Both the position numbers and the translations under genes were made by a program. From Amphritea pacifica (GTDB taxonomy: Bacteria > Pseudomonadota > Gammaproteobacteria > Pseudomonadales > Balneatricaceae): a stretch of 64,000 nt of DNA. Below the pieces are notes generated by a model. That model was given only the letters and a program-made list of their open reading frames with translations, searched no databases and was not told the DNA's origin. The stretch is from the NCBI RefSeq assembly GCF_016924145.1, contig NZ_JAFFZO010000014.1, forward strand, positions 44,487-108,486, in the 5' to 3' direction. Numbering within the stretch: the first letter of the stretch is position 1; each line of letters opens with the position of its first letter. Below are positions 46,237-55,490 of this stretch, in pieces.

Positions 46237-46324
46237 GTGCTGCTAAATCTTCGTCGACATGTTTCGCACCTATTATATGGGTGATCGTTACTGGCTGGCT
46301 GATCTGAATCAATAAGGAGAGAAA

Positions 46325-47254
46325 ATGGTTTCACTCAATGAGCGTTATCAGGGCTGCTTGCTCGGGCTGGCGGTGGGCGATGCTATCGGCACAACGCTGG
46401 AGTTTAAACCGCCTGGCAGTTTTACACCGATTGACGATATGTTGGGGGGAGGCCCGTTTTATCTGCAACCGGGGCAGTGGACCGATGATACCTCGATGGC
46501 GATCTGTCTGGCGGAGTCACTGATTGAGTGCAACGGTTTTGACGCCAGAGATCAGATGCAGCGCTACACTCGCTGGTGGAAGGAGGGACGGCACAGTAGC
46601 ACCGGACGTTGCTTCGATATCGGTGCAACGGTGGCAAACGCGTTGCATCTGTTTGAGTCATCGGCAGAGCCTTTCAGTGGTGATACCCATCCGATGTCCG
46701 CCGGTAATGGTTCGCTGATGCGGCTGGCGCCGGTGGTGCTCTATTACAGCGAACACCCGGGCTTGATGGGGTATGTCAGTGATGCTTCCCGCACGACCCA
46801 TGGGGCGCCTGAGTGCATTGATGCCTGCTGTTATTTTGCGGCCATCATTGCCCGCTGCATTCGCGGCGCCAATAAAAATATGTTGATGTCATCTGCCGGT
46901 TATCTGCCGCAGAGTAAGAAGGTCAGGCTGATCGCAACCGAGGAGTTTCTGCAAAAACCGATTGCCGAGATCCGGGGGAGCGGCTATGTGATCGATTGTC
47001 TTGAGGCGGCGTTGTGGTGCTTTTTTCACACAGATAGCTTTAACGATGCGGTATTGATGGCGGCTAATCTGGGGGATGATGCAGATACCACCGCGGCGGT
47101 GTGTGGTCAGATCGCCGGGGCATATTACGGTGTCAACGGTATCAGAACCTCCTGGCTTGATCTGCTGTATCAGAAAACATTTTTGCTGTCGCTGGCAGAT
47201 CAGCTCTATCTACAAACAACAGAAGCAAAGCTCAGCTCGACGCTGATCAGTTAA
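46325..47254 (+). CDS. draG: ADP-ribosyl-[dinitrogen reductase] hydrolase DraG
   Basis: A 309-residue ADP-ribosylglycohydrolase that reactivates NifH by removing ADP-ribose. The dinuclear Mn site motifs are present: QWTDDTSMAICL (about 57-68) near the N-terminus and LGDDADTTAAVCGQ (about 250-265). The N-terminal YQGCLLGLAVGDAIG and HPMSAGNGSLMRLAPV are typical of the family. GGAG lies 8-11 bases before the ATG. Divergent partner of draT. Confidence 0.93.
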   Translation: MVSLNERYQGCLLGLAVGDAIGTTLEFKPPGSFTPIDDMLGGGPFYLQPGQWTDDTSMAICLAESLIECNGFDARDQMQRYTRWWKEGRHSSTGRCFDIGATVANALHLFESSAEPFSGDTHPMSAGNGSLMRLAPVVLYYSEHPGLMGYVSDASRTTHGAPECIDACCYFAAIIARCIRGANKNMLMSSAGYLPQSKKVRLIATEEFLQKPIAEIRGSGYVIDCLEAALWCFFHTDSFNDAVLMAANLGDDADTTAAVCGQIAGAYYGVNGIRTSWLDLLYQKTFLLSLADQLYLQTTEAKLSSTLIS

Positions 47255-47301
47255 GCGATGCGCCGTTAAGCACTGATAAGAGAAGCCGGGCTAAGTGTGA
47301 T

Positions 47302-47317
47302 TGTCATAAACATGACA
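47302..47317. promoter_or_regulatory. NifA upstream activator site 1 of the Fe-S gene
   Basis: A TGT-N10-ACA match (TGTCATAAACATGACA), the consensus for NifA binding, about 88 bp upstream of the sigma-54 -24 element. Confidence 0.75.
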
Positions 47318-47348
47318 AACCTCTGACGTACCGGCTGGGGTCTATCTT

Positions 47349-47364
47349 TGTTACGCATCGGACA
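47349..47364. promoter_or_regulatory. NifA upstream activator site 2 of the Fe-S gene
   Basis: TGT-N10-ACA (TGTTACGCATCGGACA), 47 bp (start to start) after site 1. Confidence 0.72.
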
Positions 47365-47374
47365 ACGCTATGCA

Positions 47375-47387
47375 GATCAATCAGTTA
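47375..47387 (+). promoter_or_regulatory. IHF-like site between the NifA sites and the promoter
   Basis: GATCAATCAGTTA matches WATCAANNNNTTR except at its first base. It is placed where IHF usually bends DNA between NifA and sigma-54 polymerase. Confidence 0.5.
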
Positions 47388-47402
47388 ATCTGTTTTTAGT
47401 TG

Positions 47403-47420
47403 CTGGCGTATGTTTTGCAG
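47403..47420 (+). promoter_or_regulatory. Sigma-54 promoter of the Fe-S protein gene
   Basis: CTGGCGTATGTTTTGCA places GG at 47405-47406 and GC at 47417-47418, exactly 10 bases apart, as in -24/-12 promoters. The ATG is about 60 bp downstream. Confidence 0.78.
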
Positions 47421-47478
47421 GTTGCTGATCTGTGTTTTGCCAAAAGAACAGTGATCAACTCCTGACAGAAGCCGAAGT

Positions 47479-48801
47479 ATGAAACCCAATTTAGACTGGT
47501 CTGATTATGAAAGTGCGGGGCTGGGCGATGCCTATGCGGATATCCCCAGAACTGGTGGCAATTTTGCCAAAGCGGTATCCGTGTGTATCAACAGCCTGGT
47601 ATGTCTGAGACCTGTGACAAAGAGTGTTATGTGTCCCAGTTTTCGGGTGCGACAGGATGCTGCTTACTCTCCGGGTGGCCGCAGCCGGTTGCTGAAACGG
47701 CTGCTTAATGGTGAGATCTCCGCAGAGGAAAAGCAGCAACTGGATGATGCGATGCGCGCCTGCGTTGGCTGTAAGGGGTGCAAGCGGGAGTGTGAAAGTG
47801 GCCTGGATCTGGCTACGATTCGTTCAGAATATCTGTCGCAATCCGATAACCGGGGCCGCTATTCGCTGCGCGACCGGCTATTTGCCAACCTGCCTCTGTT
47901 GCTCAGGTTTCCCCATTTGCTGCGTATCAGTTTAACCCTGCGAAACCGCAGTCCGCTTATCCGTCGCTGGATGGAGCACTCTATCGGTATCAGTGCCAGA
48001 GTGGCGCTGCCGTTGCCCAGTGATCATCAACTGACAGAGACGCCTGCCGTTAGCAATGGTTGGGCAGAGATAAAAAGCAATACGGTGGTGATACTGGCGG
48101 ACAGTCTGTCCCGGGGGTTCTCACCGCAGATCTTTATGGCGGCACAGGAGGTGCTGGCCCGGGCGGGTTATGATGTTCGTTTTATCGGAGCAAAAGGCGG
48201 GGCGATGGAAGGGCGTAGCTGGTTTTCATCTGGATATCTGGATAAAGCCCGGGAGAAAGCCAGCCGTTTGCTGGATGATCTTACCCCCTATATTGACAAA
48301 CAGGTGCCGATTATTGGACTGGAACCCTCATCTGCACTGATGCTGAGGGACGAATATCAGCAATTGGGGCTGACGGATAAAGCGCCAGATCTGGCTAAAC
48401 AGGTTTATCTGTTTGAAGAGTTTATCGCCCGGGAGATCAGTGCCGGACGTTTCATGCTGGCACTGTCGACGCCGATCAGGAAAAAGGTCGTTGTGCATGG
48501 GCATTGCCACCAGAAAGCGGTGGGGGCGATGAAATCCATGCGTAAGGTATTGAAACTGATACCTGAACTGGAGTTTGAATTTATCGATGCCAGCTGTTGT
48601 GGCGGGGGTGGTAGTTTTGCCTACGAGAAAGAGCATCAGCAGGACTCTGAAAAGATGTTCAATCTCGCTCTGCAACCCGCTTTGGCAGCGGAACCCGAAG
48701 CACTGGTGGTGGCGAATGGATTCTCCTGCCGCTCACAGATCTTGCATTATGCTGATCGTCAGACGCTGCATCTGGCCGAACTGCTGAAACTGGCGTTATA
48801 A
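47479..48801 (+). CDS. Fe-S oxidoreductase with CCG domains (GlpC/GlcF/HdrD-like), probably nif-linked
   Basis: A 440-residue protein with two N-terminal Fe-S motifs and a C-terminal pair of cysteine-rich (CCG) domains. The first cluster motif is spread out (CINSLVC, then VMCPSF), as in the C-terminal part of FAD-linked D-lactate-type dehydrogenases. The second is compact (CVGCKGCKRECESG, about 94-107). The CCG signatures are HGHCHQKA and SCCGGGGSF. It probably passes electrons. The sigma-54 promoter with two NifA sites ties it to nitrogen fixation, perhaps in feeding electrons to nitrogenase; the exact donor and acceptor are unknown. Confidence 0.82.
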   Translation: MKPNLDWSDYESAGLGDAYADIPRTGGNFAKAVSVCINSLVCLRPVTKSVMCPSFRVRQDAAYSPGGRSRLLKRLLNGEISAEEKQQLDDAMRACVGCKGCKRECESGLDLATIRSEYLSQSDNRGRYSLRDRLFANLPLLLRFPHLLRISLTLRNRSPLIRRWMEHSIGISARVALPLPSDHQLTETPAVSNGWAEIKSNTVVILADSLSRGFSPQIFMAAQEVLARAGYDVRFIGAKGGAMEGRSWFSSGYLDKAREKASRLLDDLTPYIDKQVPIIGLEPSSALMLRDEYQQLGLTDKAPDLAKQVYLFEEFIAREISAGRFMLALSTPIRKKVVVHGHCHQKAVGAMKSMRKVLKLIPELEFEFIDASCCGGGGSFAYEKEHQQDSEKMFNLALQPALAAEPEALVVANGFSCRSQILHYADRQTLHLAELLKLAL

Positions 48802-49020
48802 GCGTTTTTGGTCAGCGAAACTTACCGCTTTTTCAGGGCGCCCGGTGGGACTGTTTTACTGCCATCAGTCTATGCCGGGCGTTTCTGATTTTGTATCGCC
48901 GCGCTGACCCGGTCTTTATCCCCCACAATCTCTTCTGCAGGCTGGCAGTCGCTTCAATACCCCGCGTATATGATTTCCTGGACGCGTCTTACAACCTGTC
49001 TGATTGCCCGTTTTAAGCTA

Positions 49021-49036
49021 TGTAGCATTTGTGACA
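49021..49036. promoter_or_regulatory. NifA upstream activator site of nifV
   Basis: TGT-N10-ACA (TGTAGCATTTGTGACA), about 73 bp upstream of the -24 element. Confidence 0.75.
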
Positions 49037-49106
49037 AATCGGCTGCTTTGTCGTGATAACCCGCTGGTCGATATTTGTAACTGTCTGTTTATTAAGTATT
49101 TATAAC

Positions 49107-49124
49107 TTGGAATGTAGTTTGCAA
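49107..49124 (+). promoter_or_regulatory. Sigma-54 promoter of the nifV operon
   Basis: TTGGAATGTAGTTTGCAA has GG at 49109-49110 and GC at 49121-49122, spaced 10 bases. Transcription would start near 49134, 70 bp before nifV. Confidence 0.78.
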
Positions 49125-49203
49125 TAACACTCAGTAAGAAACGTTTATTGACGCAGGCGCGTGAATAAGCTCAGTCAGATACATAGATGCGGTGAGGTTT
49201 CCG

Positions 49204-50370
49204 ATGTCTGCAAACAGAATAGTGACCATCAATGATACAACGCTCCGTGATGGCGAGCAGACGGCTGGTGTGGCTTTCAATGCAGATGAGAAGGTTGCGA
49301 TTGCACAGGCGCTGCACCGTGCGGGCGTGCCTGAACTTGAGATCGGTATTCCGGCAATGGGACGCGCAGAATGCGAGGTGATCCGGTCGATCGCTGCCCT
49401 GACTCAGCGCCCTCAACTGATGGTCTGGTGCCGGATGTGTGACAGCGATATTGCCGCGGCTAAAGAGACTGGTGTCGATACTCTTAACCTGTCTATCGCC
49501 GCTTCTGCCCAGCAGATCCGCTATAAGCTGGGTAAAACCCCAGAGTGGGTGTTAAAGCAGATCGATTACTATGTGAAGACAGCAGTAGATCTTGGTTTCA
49601 GTGTCAGTGTCGGCTGTGAAGACTCATCCAGGGCAGAAGCCGATTTCCTTAAAACGATGTACGAAGTGGCCGCCAGGGCGGGCGCTAAAAGGGTTCGTTA
49701 TGCTGACACCCTGGGGTTGATGGAACCCTTCTCCCTGTTCAGTGTGATCAGCGATCTGAGGGCATCCACCGATCTTGAGATCGAGATGCATGCCCACGAT
49801 GATCTGGGGCTGGCGACAGCCAATTCCATAGCGGCGATCAGCGCCGGAGCCACCCATGTGAATACCACCGTTAACGGCCTGGGAGAACGGGCTGGAAATG
49901 CCGCCCTTGAAGAGGTCGTGATCGGTTTGTCGCAGCTGTACGGCATCGATTGTGGAGTTGATTTCACCCGTCTGCCGAGCCTTTCAACCATGGTTGAACA
50001 GGCATCCGGACGGCTGGTTCACTGTCAGAAAAGTGTGGTTGGCAGTCATGTCTTTACCCATGAATCCGGTATCCATACCGATGGCTTGCTAAAAGATCAG
50101 CGCAATTATCAGGGGCTTGATCCGCTTAAGCTGGGGCGTTCGCATCAACTGGTGCTGGGTAAGCACTCCGGGGCGAACACGGTGAAACATGTGTATCAGG
50201 AACTGGGAATCTCTCTCAGTCGTGAACAGGCGGAAATATTACTGTCAGAGATTCGTCAGCGGGTCACACTGAATAAACACACCCTCTCTTCGATGGAACT
50301 GATCCGGCTCAGCGAAGAGCTGTTACCGGTCACAGGTGAGATCTATGAAGCTTCAGTTGTTGCACTTTAA
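49204..50370 (+). CDS. nifV: Homocitrate synthase NifV
   Basis: A 388-residue enzyme making homocitrate from acetyl-CoA and 2-oxoglutarate, an organic ligand of the FeMo-cofactor. The HMGL-like TIM barrel starts with [11 protein letters not shown] (about 8-18) and has the metal ligands in [13 protein letters not shown] and the [16 protein letters not shown] segment. The C-terminal [12 protein letters not shown] is typical. ATG 49204 is chosen because AGG lies 6 bases upstream; a GTG 12 bases earlier is less likely. First gene of a NifA-type operon. Confidence 0.94.
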   Translation: MSANRIVTINDTTLRDGEQTAGVAFNADEKVAIAQALHRAGVPELEIGIPAMGRAECEVIRSIAALTQRPQLMVWCRMCDSDIAAAKETGVDTLNLSIAASAQQIRYKLGKTPEWVLKQIDYYVKTAVDLGFSVSVGCEDSSRAEADFLKTMYEVAARAGAKRVRYADTLGLMEPFSLFSVISDLRASTDLEIEMHAHDDLGLATANSIAAISAGATHVNTTVNGLGERAGNAALEEVVIGLSQLYGIDCGVDFTRLPSLSTMVEQASGRLVHCQKSVVGSHVFTHESGIHTDGLLKDQRNYQGLDPLKLGRSHQLVLGKHSGANTVKHVYQELGISLSREQAEILLSEIRQRVTLNKHTLSSMELIRLSEELLPVTGEIYEASVVAL

Positions 50371-50427
50371 GCATGCTCTCCAGTCTGGCATGCGCTGTGC
50401 TTTATTACTGACTGAAAGGAGAAGCTG

Positions 50428-51231
50428 ATGAACATGAAAACGGAGGCTATTCCGATGATAACCAACGGTCCAGTGGGGCTTTGGGCGACCTGGAAAGAGG
50501 ATGTGAACTGCGTCTTTGAGCGTGATCCTGCTGCGCGAAACTACTTTGAGATTTTGCTCACCTATCCCGGGGTTCATGCAGTCCTGTTGTATCGACTGTC
50601 GCATAAGCTCTGGAAAGCTAAGTGGTTTTTTACTGCCCGCATGCTGGCATACCTGGTGCGTCTGCTGACCAACGTCGATATTCATCCTGGCGCCCGTATC
50701 GGAGCCCGGCTGTTTATCGATCACGGTGCCGGTGTTGTTATCGGTGAAACCGCTGAGCTGGGCGATGATGTAACCCTTTATCACGGTGTCACTCTGGGTG
50801 GCACCAGCTGGAATAAAGGTAAACGTCATCCGACGCTGGGTGACCGGGTGCTGGTCGGCGCTGGCGCGAAAATTCTTGGACCGATCACAATTGGTGCAGA
50901 TGCCCGGGTGGGCGCCAACTCTGTTGTTGTCGCTAATGTACCGGCAGATGGCACCGTGGTTGGCATCCCGGGGCGGGTGGTTGCCGATCAGAAGCTCAGC
51001 ACCGGTTCATCTGGAATAAACCTCAATCATCATATGATCCCGGACCCGGTGGGCCGGGCGATGGCCTGCATGCTGGAGCGGATCGATAAGCTTGAAGCCC
51101 AGCTGGAAAAGCAGGGTGCGCTTGAGTCTGGCTACCAGTTTAAATTTTACAGTCAGTGTGAACCCGGCAGTGATATCTGCGATAACGAGTGCCCTGACGG
51201 AAAAAGATATGCGCATGCGCACGGAGAATAA
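50428..51231 (+). CDS. cysE: Serine O-acetyltransferase (nif-linked CysE)
   Basis: A 267-residue O-acetyltransferase that makes O-acetylserine, the precursor of cysteine, which meets the high sulfur demand for Fe-S and FeMo-cofactor assembly. The N-terminal helices are followed by a left-handed hexapeptide beta-helix ([37 protein letters not shown], with the active-site His pair) and a tail. GGAG precedes the ATG by 6 bases. Placement after nifV matches the cysE1 position in Azotobacter. Confidence 0.92.
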   Translation: MNMKTEAIPMITNGPVGLWATWKEDVNCVFERDPAARNYFEILLTYPGVHAVLLYRLSHKLWKAKWFFTARMLAYLVRLLTNVDIHPGARIGARLFIDHGAGVVIGETAELGDDVTLYHGVTLGGTSWNKGKRHPTLGDRVLVGAGAKILGPITIGADARVGANSVVVANVPADGTVVGIPGRVVADQKLSTGSSGINLNHHMIPDPVGRAMACMLERIDKLEAQLEKQGALESGYQFKFYSQCEPGSDICDNECPDGKRYAHAHGE

Positions 51232-51233
51232 TT

Positions 51234-51758
51234 ATGGACCTGCACAGTTTTGAAGAGGCTGACCTCTATTTTGAAGCCCCCCTGGCACCTGAAGTGATGG
51301 CTTTGCTCAATCAGGCAGCAGACGCCTACAGCCGTGGTCAGGCGGAACCCTACCTGATAAAAGCCCGCTTTATGGCGCCACAGAATCTGCTGGTGCTGGT
51401 GGCACTGTACCGGTTTTATTACTACCAGCATCGCTATACCGAGGCGCTGGAGGTTGCCGGGACCGCTCTTGAGGTGTCCGGCGAGATGTTTGGTTTTGAT
51501 CTGGGCTGGCGGCGTATGACCCTGGAACACCTCTCCTACGGTATGGTTGAGTCGTTCGGTATGGTGCGTTTCTACCTGCTGGCGCTGAAAGGCAGTGGTT
51601 ATCTGTGTCTGCGCCTGGGAGAACTTGAAGAGGGGATCGAACGGCTGGAGAAAGTCGTGGCGCTGGATAGCCCGGATCGTCTCGGTGCCCGCTCACTGCT
51701 GGAAGTGGCTTACAACCAGAAAGGGATCTATTCGCTAGAACAACGAATGAGCGCATGA
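51234..51758 (+). CDS. TPR-like protein of the nif accessory operon
   Basis: A 174-residue helical protein with tetratricopeptide-like repeats (about 32-80 and 105-160: LVALYRFYYYQHRYTEALEV, LGELEEGIERLEKVVAL). It begins 2 bp after the cysE stop, so it is tightly coupled, and such a gene is found at this position in other nif clusters. The exact role is unknown, probably in protein-protein interaction during nitrogenase assembly or protection. Confidence 0.82.
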   Translation: MDLHSFEEADLYFEAPLAPEVMALLNQAADAYSRGQAEPYLIKARFMAPQNLLVLVALYRFYYYQHRYTEALEVAGTALEVSGEMFGFDLGWRRMTLEHLSYGMVESFGMVRFYLLALKGSGYLCLRLGELEEGIERLEKVVALDSPDRLGARSLLEVAYNQKGIYSLEQRMSA

Positions 51759-51767
51759 GGTGAGACG

Positions 51768-52094
51768 ATGAGTGATATGACATTTATGGATGATCTGGAA
51801 GAACTCAGCTCCGCTGAAGATTTTCTGGAATATTTCGCTATTGAGTTCGACAGGAGTGTGGTTCAGGTGAACCGCTTGCATATCATGCAGCGTTTCCATG
51901 ATTACCTGAAAGATCTGCCCGATGCCGATCAGGTGGCTGATATCGATGGTTACAAAGCGGCCTATAAAGAGCTGCTGAAGCAAGCGTATGAAGATTTTGT
52001 GCATTCTGATGCGCTGACTGAAAAGGTGTTCCGGGTATTTCATATGAAAGGCCCGCAAACCACCTTTGTCCCCCTGGACCAGATTCTGGAGTGA
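51768..52094 (+). CDS. nifW: Nitrogenase-stabilizing/protective protein NifW
   Basis: A 108-residue NifW: FMDDLEELSSAEDFLEYFAI (about 6-25), then VNRLHIMQRFHDYL and KVFRVFHMKGPQTTFVPL, all matching the family. It is thought to protect or help mature the MoFe protein, particularly against oxygen. A ribosome site GAGG lies about 9 bases before the ATG. Confidence 0.94.
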   Translation: MSDMTFMDDLEELSSAEDFLEYFAIEFDRSVVQVNRLHIMQRFHDYLKDLPDADQVADIDGYKAAYKELLKQAYEDFVHSDALTEKVFRVFHMKGPQTTFVPLDQILE

Positions 52095-52100
52095 TGTCCT

Positions 52101-52580
52101 ATGCGGCCAAAATATGAATACGGAAGCGAAGTCAGGCTGATCAGGAATGTGCGTAATGATGGCACCTATCCCGGAACAGAGGTGGGCGAACTGCTGATGC
52201 GACGGGGTGAGGTGGGCTGCGTTTACGATGTCGGAACATATCTGCAGGACCAACTGATCTACCGGGTTCATTTTTTAGAGGCTGGTCGCACCGTTGGCTG
52301 CCGCGAGGAGGAGTTGATCCCGGCGGATGCCGAATGGATTCAGAACCGTTTCGAGTTCAGGGATAAGGTACGGATTCTTTGTGATCTGCGAATGGAGGGG
52401 CAACTGATTGCCAGCAAAGGCGATCAGGGGGAGATCGAGGGTGTTCTGCGGGATGACCAGAGCGATATTCAGTACAACCTGTATATCAATGGCCAGAGCA
52501 TCTGTATCCCGGAGCGGGCACTGGAACCTGCTGCAGCAACCGCAGACCCGCAAATGGCACGTGGAGGTGATTATGGTTAA
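52101..52580 (+). CDS. nifZ: Nitrogenase P-cluster maturation protein NifZ
   Basis: A 159-residue NifZ containing two NifZ-type SH3-like modules: YEYGSEVRLIRNVRNDGTYPG (about 5-24) with GEVGCVYDVGTYL, then FRDKVRILCDLRMEGQ with GDQGEIEGVL. NifZ helps form the second P-cluster of the MoFe protein. It overlaps nifM by 8 bases. Confidence 0.93.
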   Translation: MRPKYEYGSEVRLIRNVRNDGTYPGTEVGELLMRRGEVGCVYDVGTYLQDQLIYRVHFLEAGRTVGCREEELIPADAEWIQNRFEFRDKVRILCDLRMEGQLIASKGDQGEIEGVLRDDQSDIQYNLYINGQSICIPERALEPAAATADPQMARGGDYG

Positions 52581-53451
52581 CCACGGTGATAGCCCAGAAG
52601 CGATCTATGCGCTGTTCAAGCTGTCATGGAGTCAGTTTGAATGTGCCCCGGATCAGCTGGATGCCCGACAGAGAAGTGAAGCCGCCAGCCTGATTGCCAA
52701 TCAGCTGGAGATTGAACGGGTGATTCTCAGTTCGGATCAAAGCCAGGGCGTGGTGATCTCCGAGGGACAGGTTAAAAAATCCCTGGAAGAGATTATCGAG
52801 CGCTATGAGAACGTGGCTGCATTTGAGCAGGCGCTGGAGCAGGCTGATCTGACCCTGGCGCTGCTGAGAGAGGGGATTCGCCGCGATCTTCTGGTGGAAG
52901 CCACCCTAGACCGGGTCTCGGCCAGCACTCCAGAGGTCTCCGACGCCGAAGCAGAACTGTTTTACTACTTTCACCCGGATAAGTTTTCCGTCACCGAGCG
53001 GCGTACCGCCCACCATATTCTGATAACGGTCAACGATGACTATGACGAGAACCGGGCGGACCGGGCACTGGCCAGAATCAATGAGATCCGCGAACGGATT
53101 CTGAAAAAGAAAACCCGTTTTAACGAGCAGGCGCAGAAGCATTCCGAATGCCCCACGGCGCTGCATGGCGGCATGATCGGCAACGTCGAACGGGGACAGC
53201 TCTATCCGGAACTGGATGAGGTGCTGTTTGCTATGCAGGCCGGGGAGGTCAGTGAGCCGGTGCTCTCCTCGATTGGTTACCATCTGCTGTACTGCACAGC
53301 GATCGAACAGCCGCGCAAGCTTCCCCTTGAAGAGGTCCTGCCCAGGCTAAAGGCCTCACTGCGTGATCGACAGCAATCTATCTATCAGCGGCAGTGGATT
53401 AAAGAACAACTTAAGCATCAGACTGAGATGCCACAGGCGGTGAATTCATGA
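52573..53451 (+). CDS. nifM: NifM, peptidyl-prolyl isomerase for NifH maturation
   Basis: A 292-residue parvulin-type prolyl isomerase needed to make active NifH. The N-terminal part is helical (SurA-like). The rotamase domain follows (about 145-260: [61 protein letters not shown]). ATG 52573 is preferred, with GGAGG 5 bases upstream and the length equal to Azotobacter NifM; the frame is open further 5'. It ends within the ATGA overlap with clpX2. Confidence 0.93.
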   Translation: MVNHGDSPEAIYALFKLSWSQFECAPDQLDARQRSEAASLIANQLEIERVILSSDQSQGVVISEGQVKKSLEEIIERYENVAAFEQALEQADLTLALLREGIRRDLLVEATLDRVSASTPEVSDAEAELFYYFHPDKFSVTERRTAHHILITVNDDYDENRADRALARINEIRERILKKKTRFNEQAQKHSECPTALHGGMIGNVERGQLYPELDEVLFAMQAGEVSEPVLSSIGYHLLYCTAIEQPRKLPLEEVLPRLKASLRDRQQSIYQRQWIKEQLKHQTEMPQAVNS

Positions 53452-54740
53452 GTGAAAATGAGAAAATCAAATGTTCATTTTGTGGTGTTCAGCAATCTGC
53501 AGAAGTGCCACTGATATCCGGTAACGAGGGGTTTATCTGCTCGGCCTGTGTCGAACTGGCCTATAAAGTCTCCAGTAGCTGGGGGCAGAAGGCGCAGCAG
53601 CATGACCTCTCGGAATCACTGATGACGCCAAAAGAGACCAAAGCGCATCTGGACCAGTACGTGATCGACCAGGAGGGTGCCAAAGAGATTCTCTCCATCG
53701 CCATCTATAATCACTATCAGCGGCTGCTGAATCTCAACAGCAACGATTCGATTACCGATATTGACGGTGGCGTCGAGCTGGAAAAATCCAATGTCCTGAT
53801 GGTTGGCCCGTCCGGTACCGGTAAAACACTGCTGGTGAAAAGTCTGGCACGGGTGATCGGTGTGCCCTTTGTGGTGGCCGATGCTACCACCCTGACCCAG
53901 GCCGGTTATGTCGGCGAAGATGTTGATGTCATTATGCGCCGGCTGGTGGATGCCGCAGATGGAGATATACAGCGGGCCCAGTGGGGTATTGTCTATATTG
54001 ATGAGGTGGACAAACTGGCGGACAAAAGTGGTGGGGCGGCTTCCACCCGGGATGTCTCCGGCGAAGGTGTACAGCAGGCATTACTGAAAATGGTTGAAGG
54101 CCATGATGTTAAACTGCCGAAGAGTGGTCGTCGCGGAGATAGCGGTGATGAGATGATCAATACCACCAATATCCTGTTTATTGTCGGCGGCGCTTTCCCC
54201 GGTCTGGAGGAGCACGTTAAAGGGCGGTTGCGGCCCGATGGGGTTGGCATCGGTTTCCAGGCTGACTTTGTCGCCGATAAAGAGCACACCCACGATGAAC
54301 TGCTGGCCGAACTGAAACCGGAAGACCTGCAGAAGTTTGGTCTGATTCCTGAGTTTGTCGGGCGTTTTCCGGTGGTCACCTTTCTCCATGAGCTGGACGC
54401 CGAAGCGCTGGTTAGGGTGCTGACCGAGCCGAAAAACTCACTGCAGAAGCAGTATCGCCAGTTGTACGCCTATCAGGGGGTTGATCTGGTATTTACCGAT
54501 GAGGCGCTGACCCGCATTGCCGAACTGGCCTGCGCCCGGGGCAGTGGTGCCCGGGGGCTGCGCTCGATTATGGAATCGGTGCTGCGTAAAAGTATGTACG
54601 AGATGCCATCCAATCCGCAGCTGAAACAGGTGATTGTGGATCGTGACGGGGTTGATGACGCCAGCGAACTGATCGTCAGAGAGGTGTTGCTGGACCCTTC
54701 AGAAGAGGATACTGCATCGGCTGAAGCAGTGGATGGGTAA
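53448..54740 (+). CDS. clpX: ClpX-type unfoldase, nif-linked paralogue (ClpX2)
   Basis: A 430-residue AAA+ unfoldase. The N-terminal zinc site has Cys9/12/31/34. Walker A GPSGTGKT is at 120-127, the pore loop GYVG at 153-156, Walker [10 protein letters not shown] at 181-189, the ClpP-binding IGF tripeptide at 268-270 and the sensor-2 arginine in [11 protein letters not shown]. All features needed to work with ClpP are kept. The start overlaps nifM (ATGA). Azotobacter has a ClpX2 at the same place, reported to affect NifB/NifEN levels. Here a ClpP paralogue lies 7 kb away beside nifF. Confidence 0.92.
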   Translation: MSENEKIKCSFCGVQQSAEVPLISGNEGFICSACVELAYKVSSSWGQKAQQHDLSESLMTPKETKAHLDQYVIDQEGAKEILSIAIYNHYQRLLNLNSNDSITDIDGGVELEKSNVLMVGPSGTGKTLLVKSLARVIGVPFVVADATTLTQAGYVGEDVDVIMRRLVDAADGDIQRAQWGIVYIDEVDKLADKSGGAASTRDVSGEGVQQALLKMVEGHDVKLPKSGRRGDSGDEMINTTNILFIVGGAFPGLEEHVKGRLRPDGVGIGFQADFVADKEHTHDELLAELKPEDLQKFGLIPEFVGRFPVVTFLHELDAEALVRVLTEPKNSLQKQYRQLYAYQGVDLVFTDEALTRIAELACARGSGARGLRSIMESVLRKSMYEMPSNPQLKQVIVDRDGVDDASELIVREVLLDPSEEDTASAEAVDG

Positions 54741-55154
54741 AGGAAAAACCGTGGCTTGTTGTTCATGGCTCGAAAAAGCAGGAGCAGTCTGGGGGGAGGA
54801 TCCTGGATCTCAATTTTTCACGACCGGAAAGGAGGGGATTATCTCCTCCTTAAAGGTAAGCGATCGGTTCTTAACTCTGCCACTGACAACATGGATACCT
54901 GTGATGTCGGAGCCTGTACCCTCTAATCATTCACCTGGTGTGCAAGCAGGTTAACTCCAGCCTCTGTTCAGGGGGCTGTTCAACGACCGGACGAACGATT
55001 ATCTTCATTCAGCGGTCCCGCGTCCGGAGGGGCGGGTTTATTCGGGCTATACTCTTCTTCACGGGTGCCACTAAGTAGCCGTAGCGGGCTACAATCCAGT
55101 CCCGTAGTATCCGATGCGCCTGTGAGACATTAGCCGCTATCATGGAGGGGCCCT
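54741..55154. other. Intergenic region after clpX2
   Basis: No gene was supported. An AAGGAGG/CCTCCTT hairpin (54829-54851) without a T-run may end the nif operon. A possible TATACT -10 box lies near 55047-55052, upstream of the next small gene. Confidence 0.45.
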
Positions 55155-55382
55155 ATGAATATTGATGAAGATAAAATTGACCAAACCGTTTTAGCGCTAT
55201 TACAGCTGACGCTTCATGATGAAGTTCGTGCCTGGAAAGGGATGGATTTTGAGGTCATGAACCGGTTGCATGAAAAGGGGTATATTCATGATCCGGTTAA
55301 CAAGACTAAATCGGTTGTGCTGACAGAAGCGGGTTTGAAAGAATCAACGCAGCTGTTCGCAACACTGTTTTGTAAGGATTAA
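55155..55382 (+). CDS. DUF6429-like small protein
   Basis: A 75-residue acidic helical protein (MNIDEDKIDQTVLALLQLTL, then AWKGMDFEVMNRLHEKGYI and SVVLTEAGLKES), resembling the DUF6429 family, with a short winged-helix-like pattern. GGAGGGG lies 6-12 bases upstream. Its function is unknown. Confidence 0.7.
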   Translation: MNIDEDKIDQTVLALLQLTLHDEVRAWKGMDFEVMNRLHEKGYIHDPVNKTKSVVLTEAGLKESTQLFATLFCKD

Positions 55383-55490
55383 ATCGTTTTAATGGCAGGC
55401 TTATAGGTTTAAGCTCAATGGATAAGTGATGCCTGACCGACAGATCTGCTGCTTTGCTGTTGTTCCTCACCTGAATAAGACGGAGATGAT

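Larger units (their letters stand above)
48802..49203. other. Intergenic region carrying the nifV control sites
   Basis: No gene was seen. It holds a NifA site (49021-49036) and a sigma-54 promoter (49107-49124). No IHF consensus was found between them. Confidence 0.6.

Noticed and set aside
46237-46324. A sigma-54 promoter or NifA site between draT and draG
   Set aside because: Neither GG-N10-GC nor TGT-N10-ACA was found on either strand.
52408-52572. Upstream extension of the nifM reading frame
   Set aside because: It would overlap nifZ heavily. ATG 52573 has a strong GGAGG site and gives the length of known NifM.
54733-54954. 73-residue ORF after clpX2
   Set aside because: It overlaps the clpX2 end, has no ribosome site and shows no protein-like conservation pattern.
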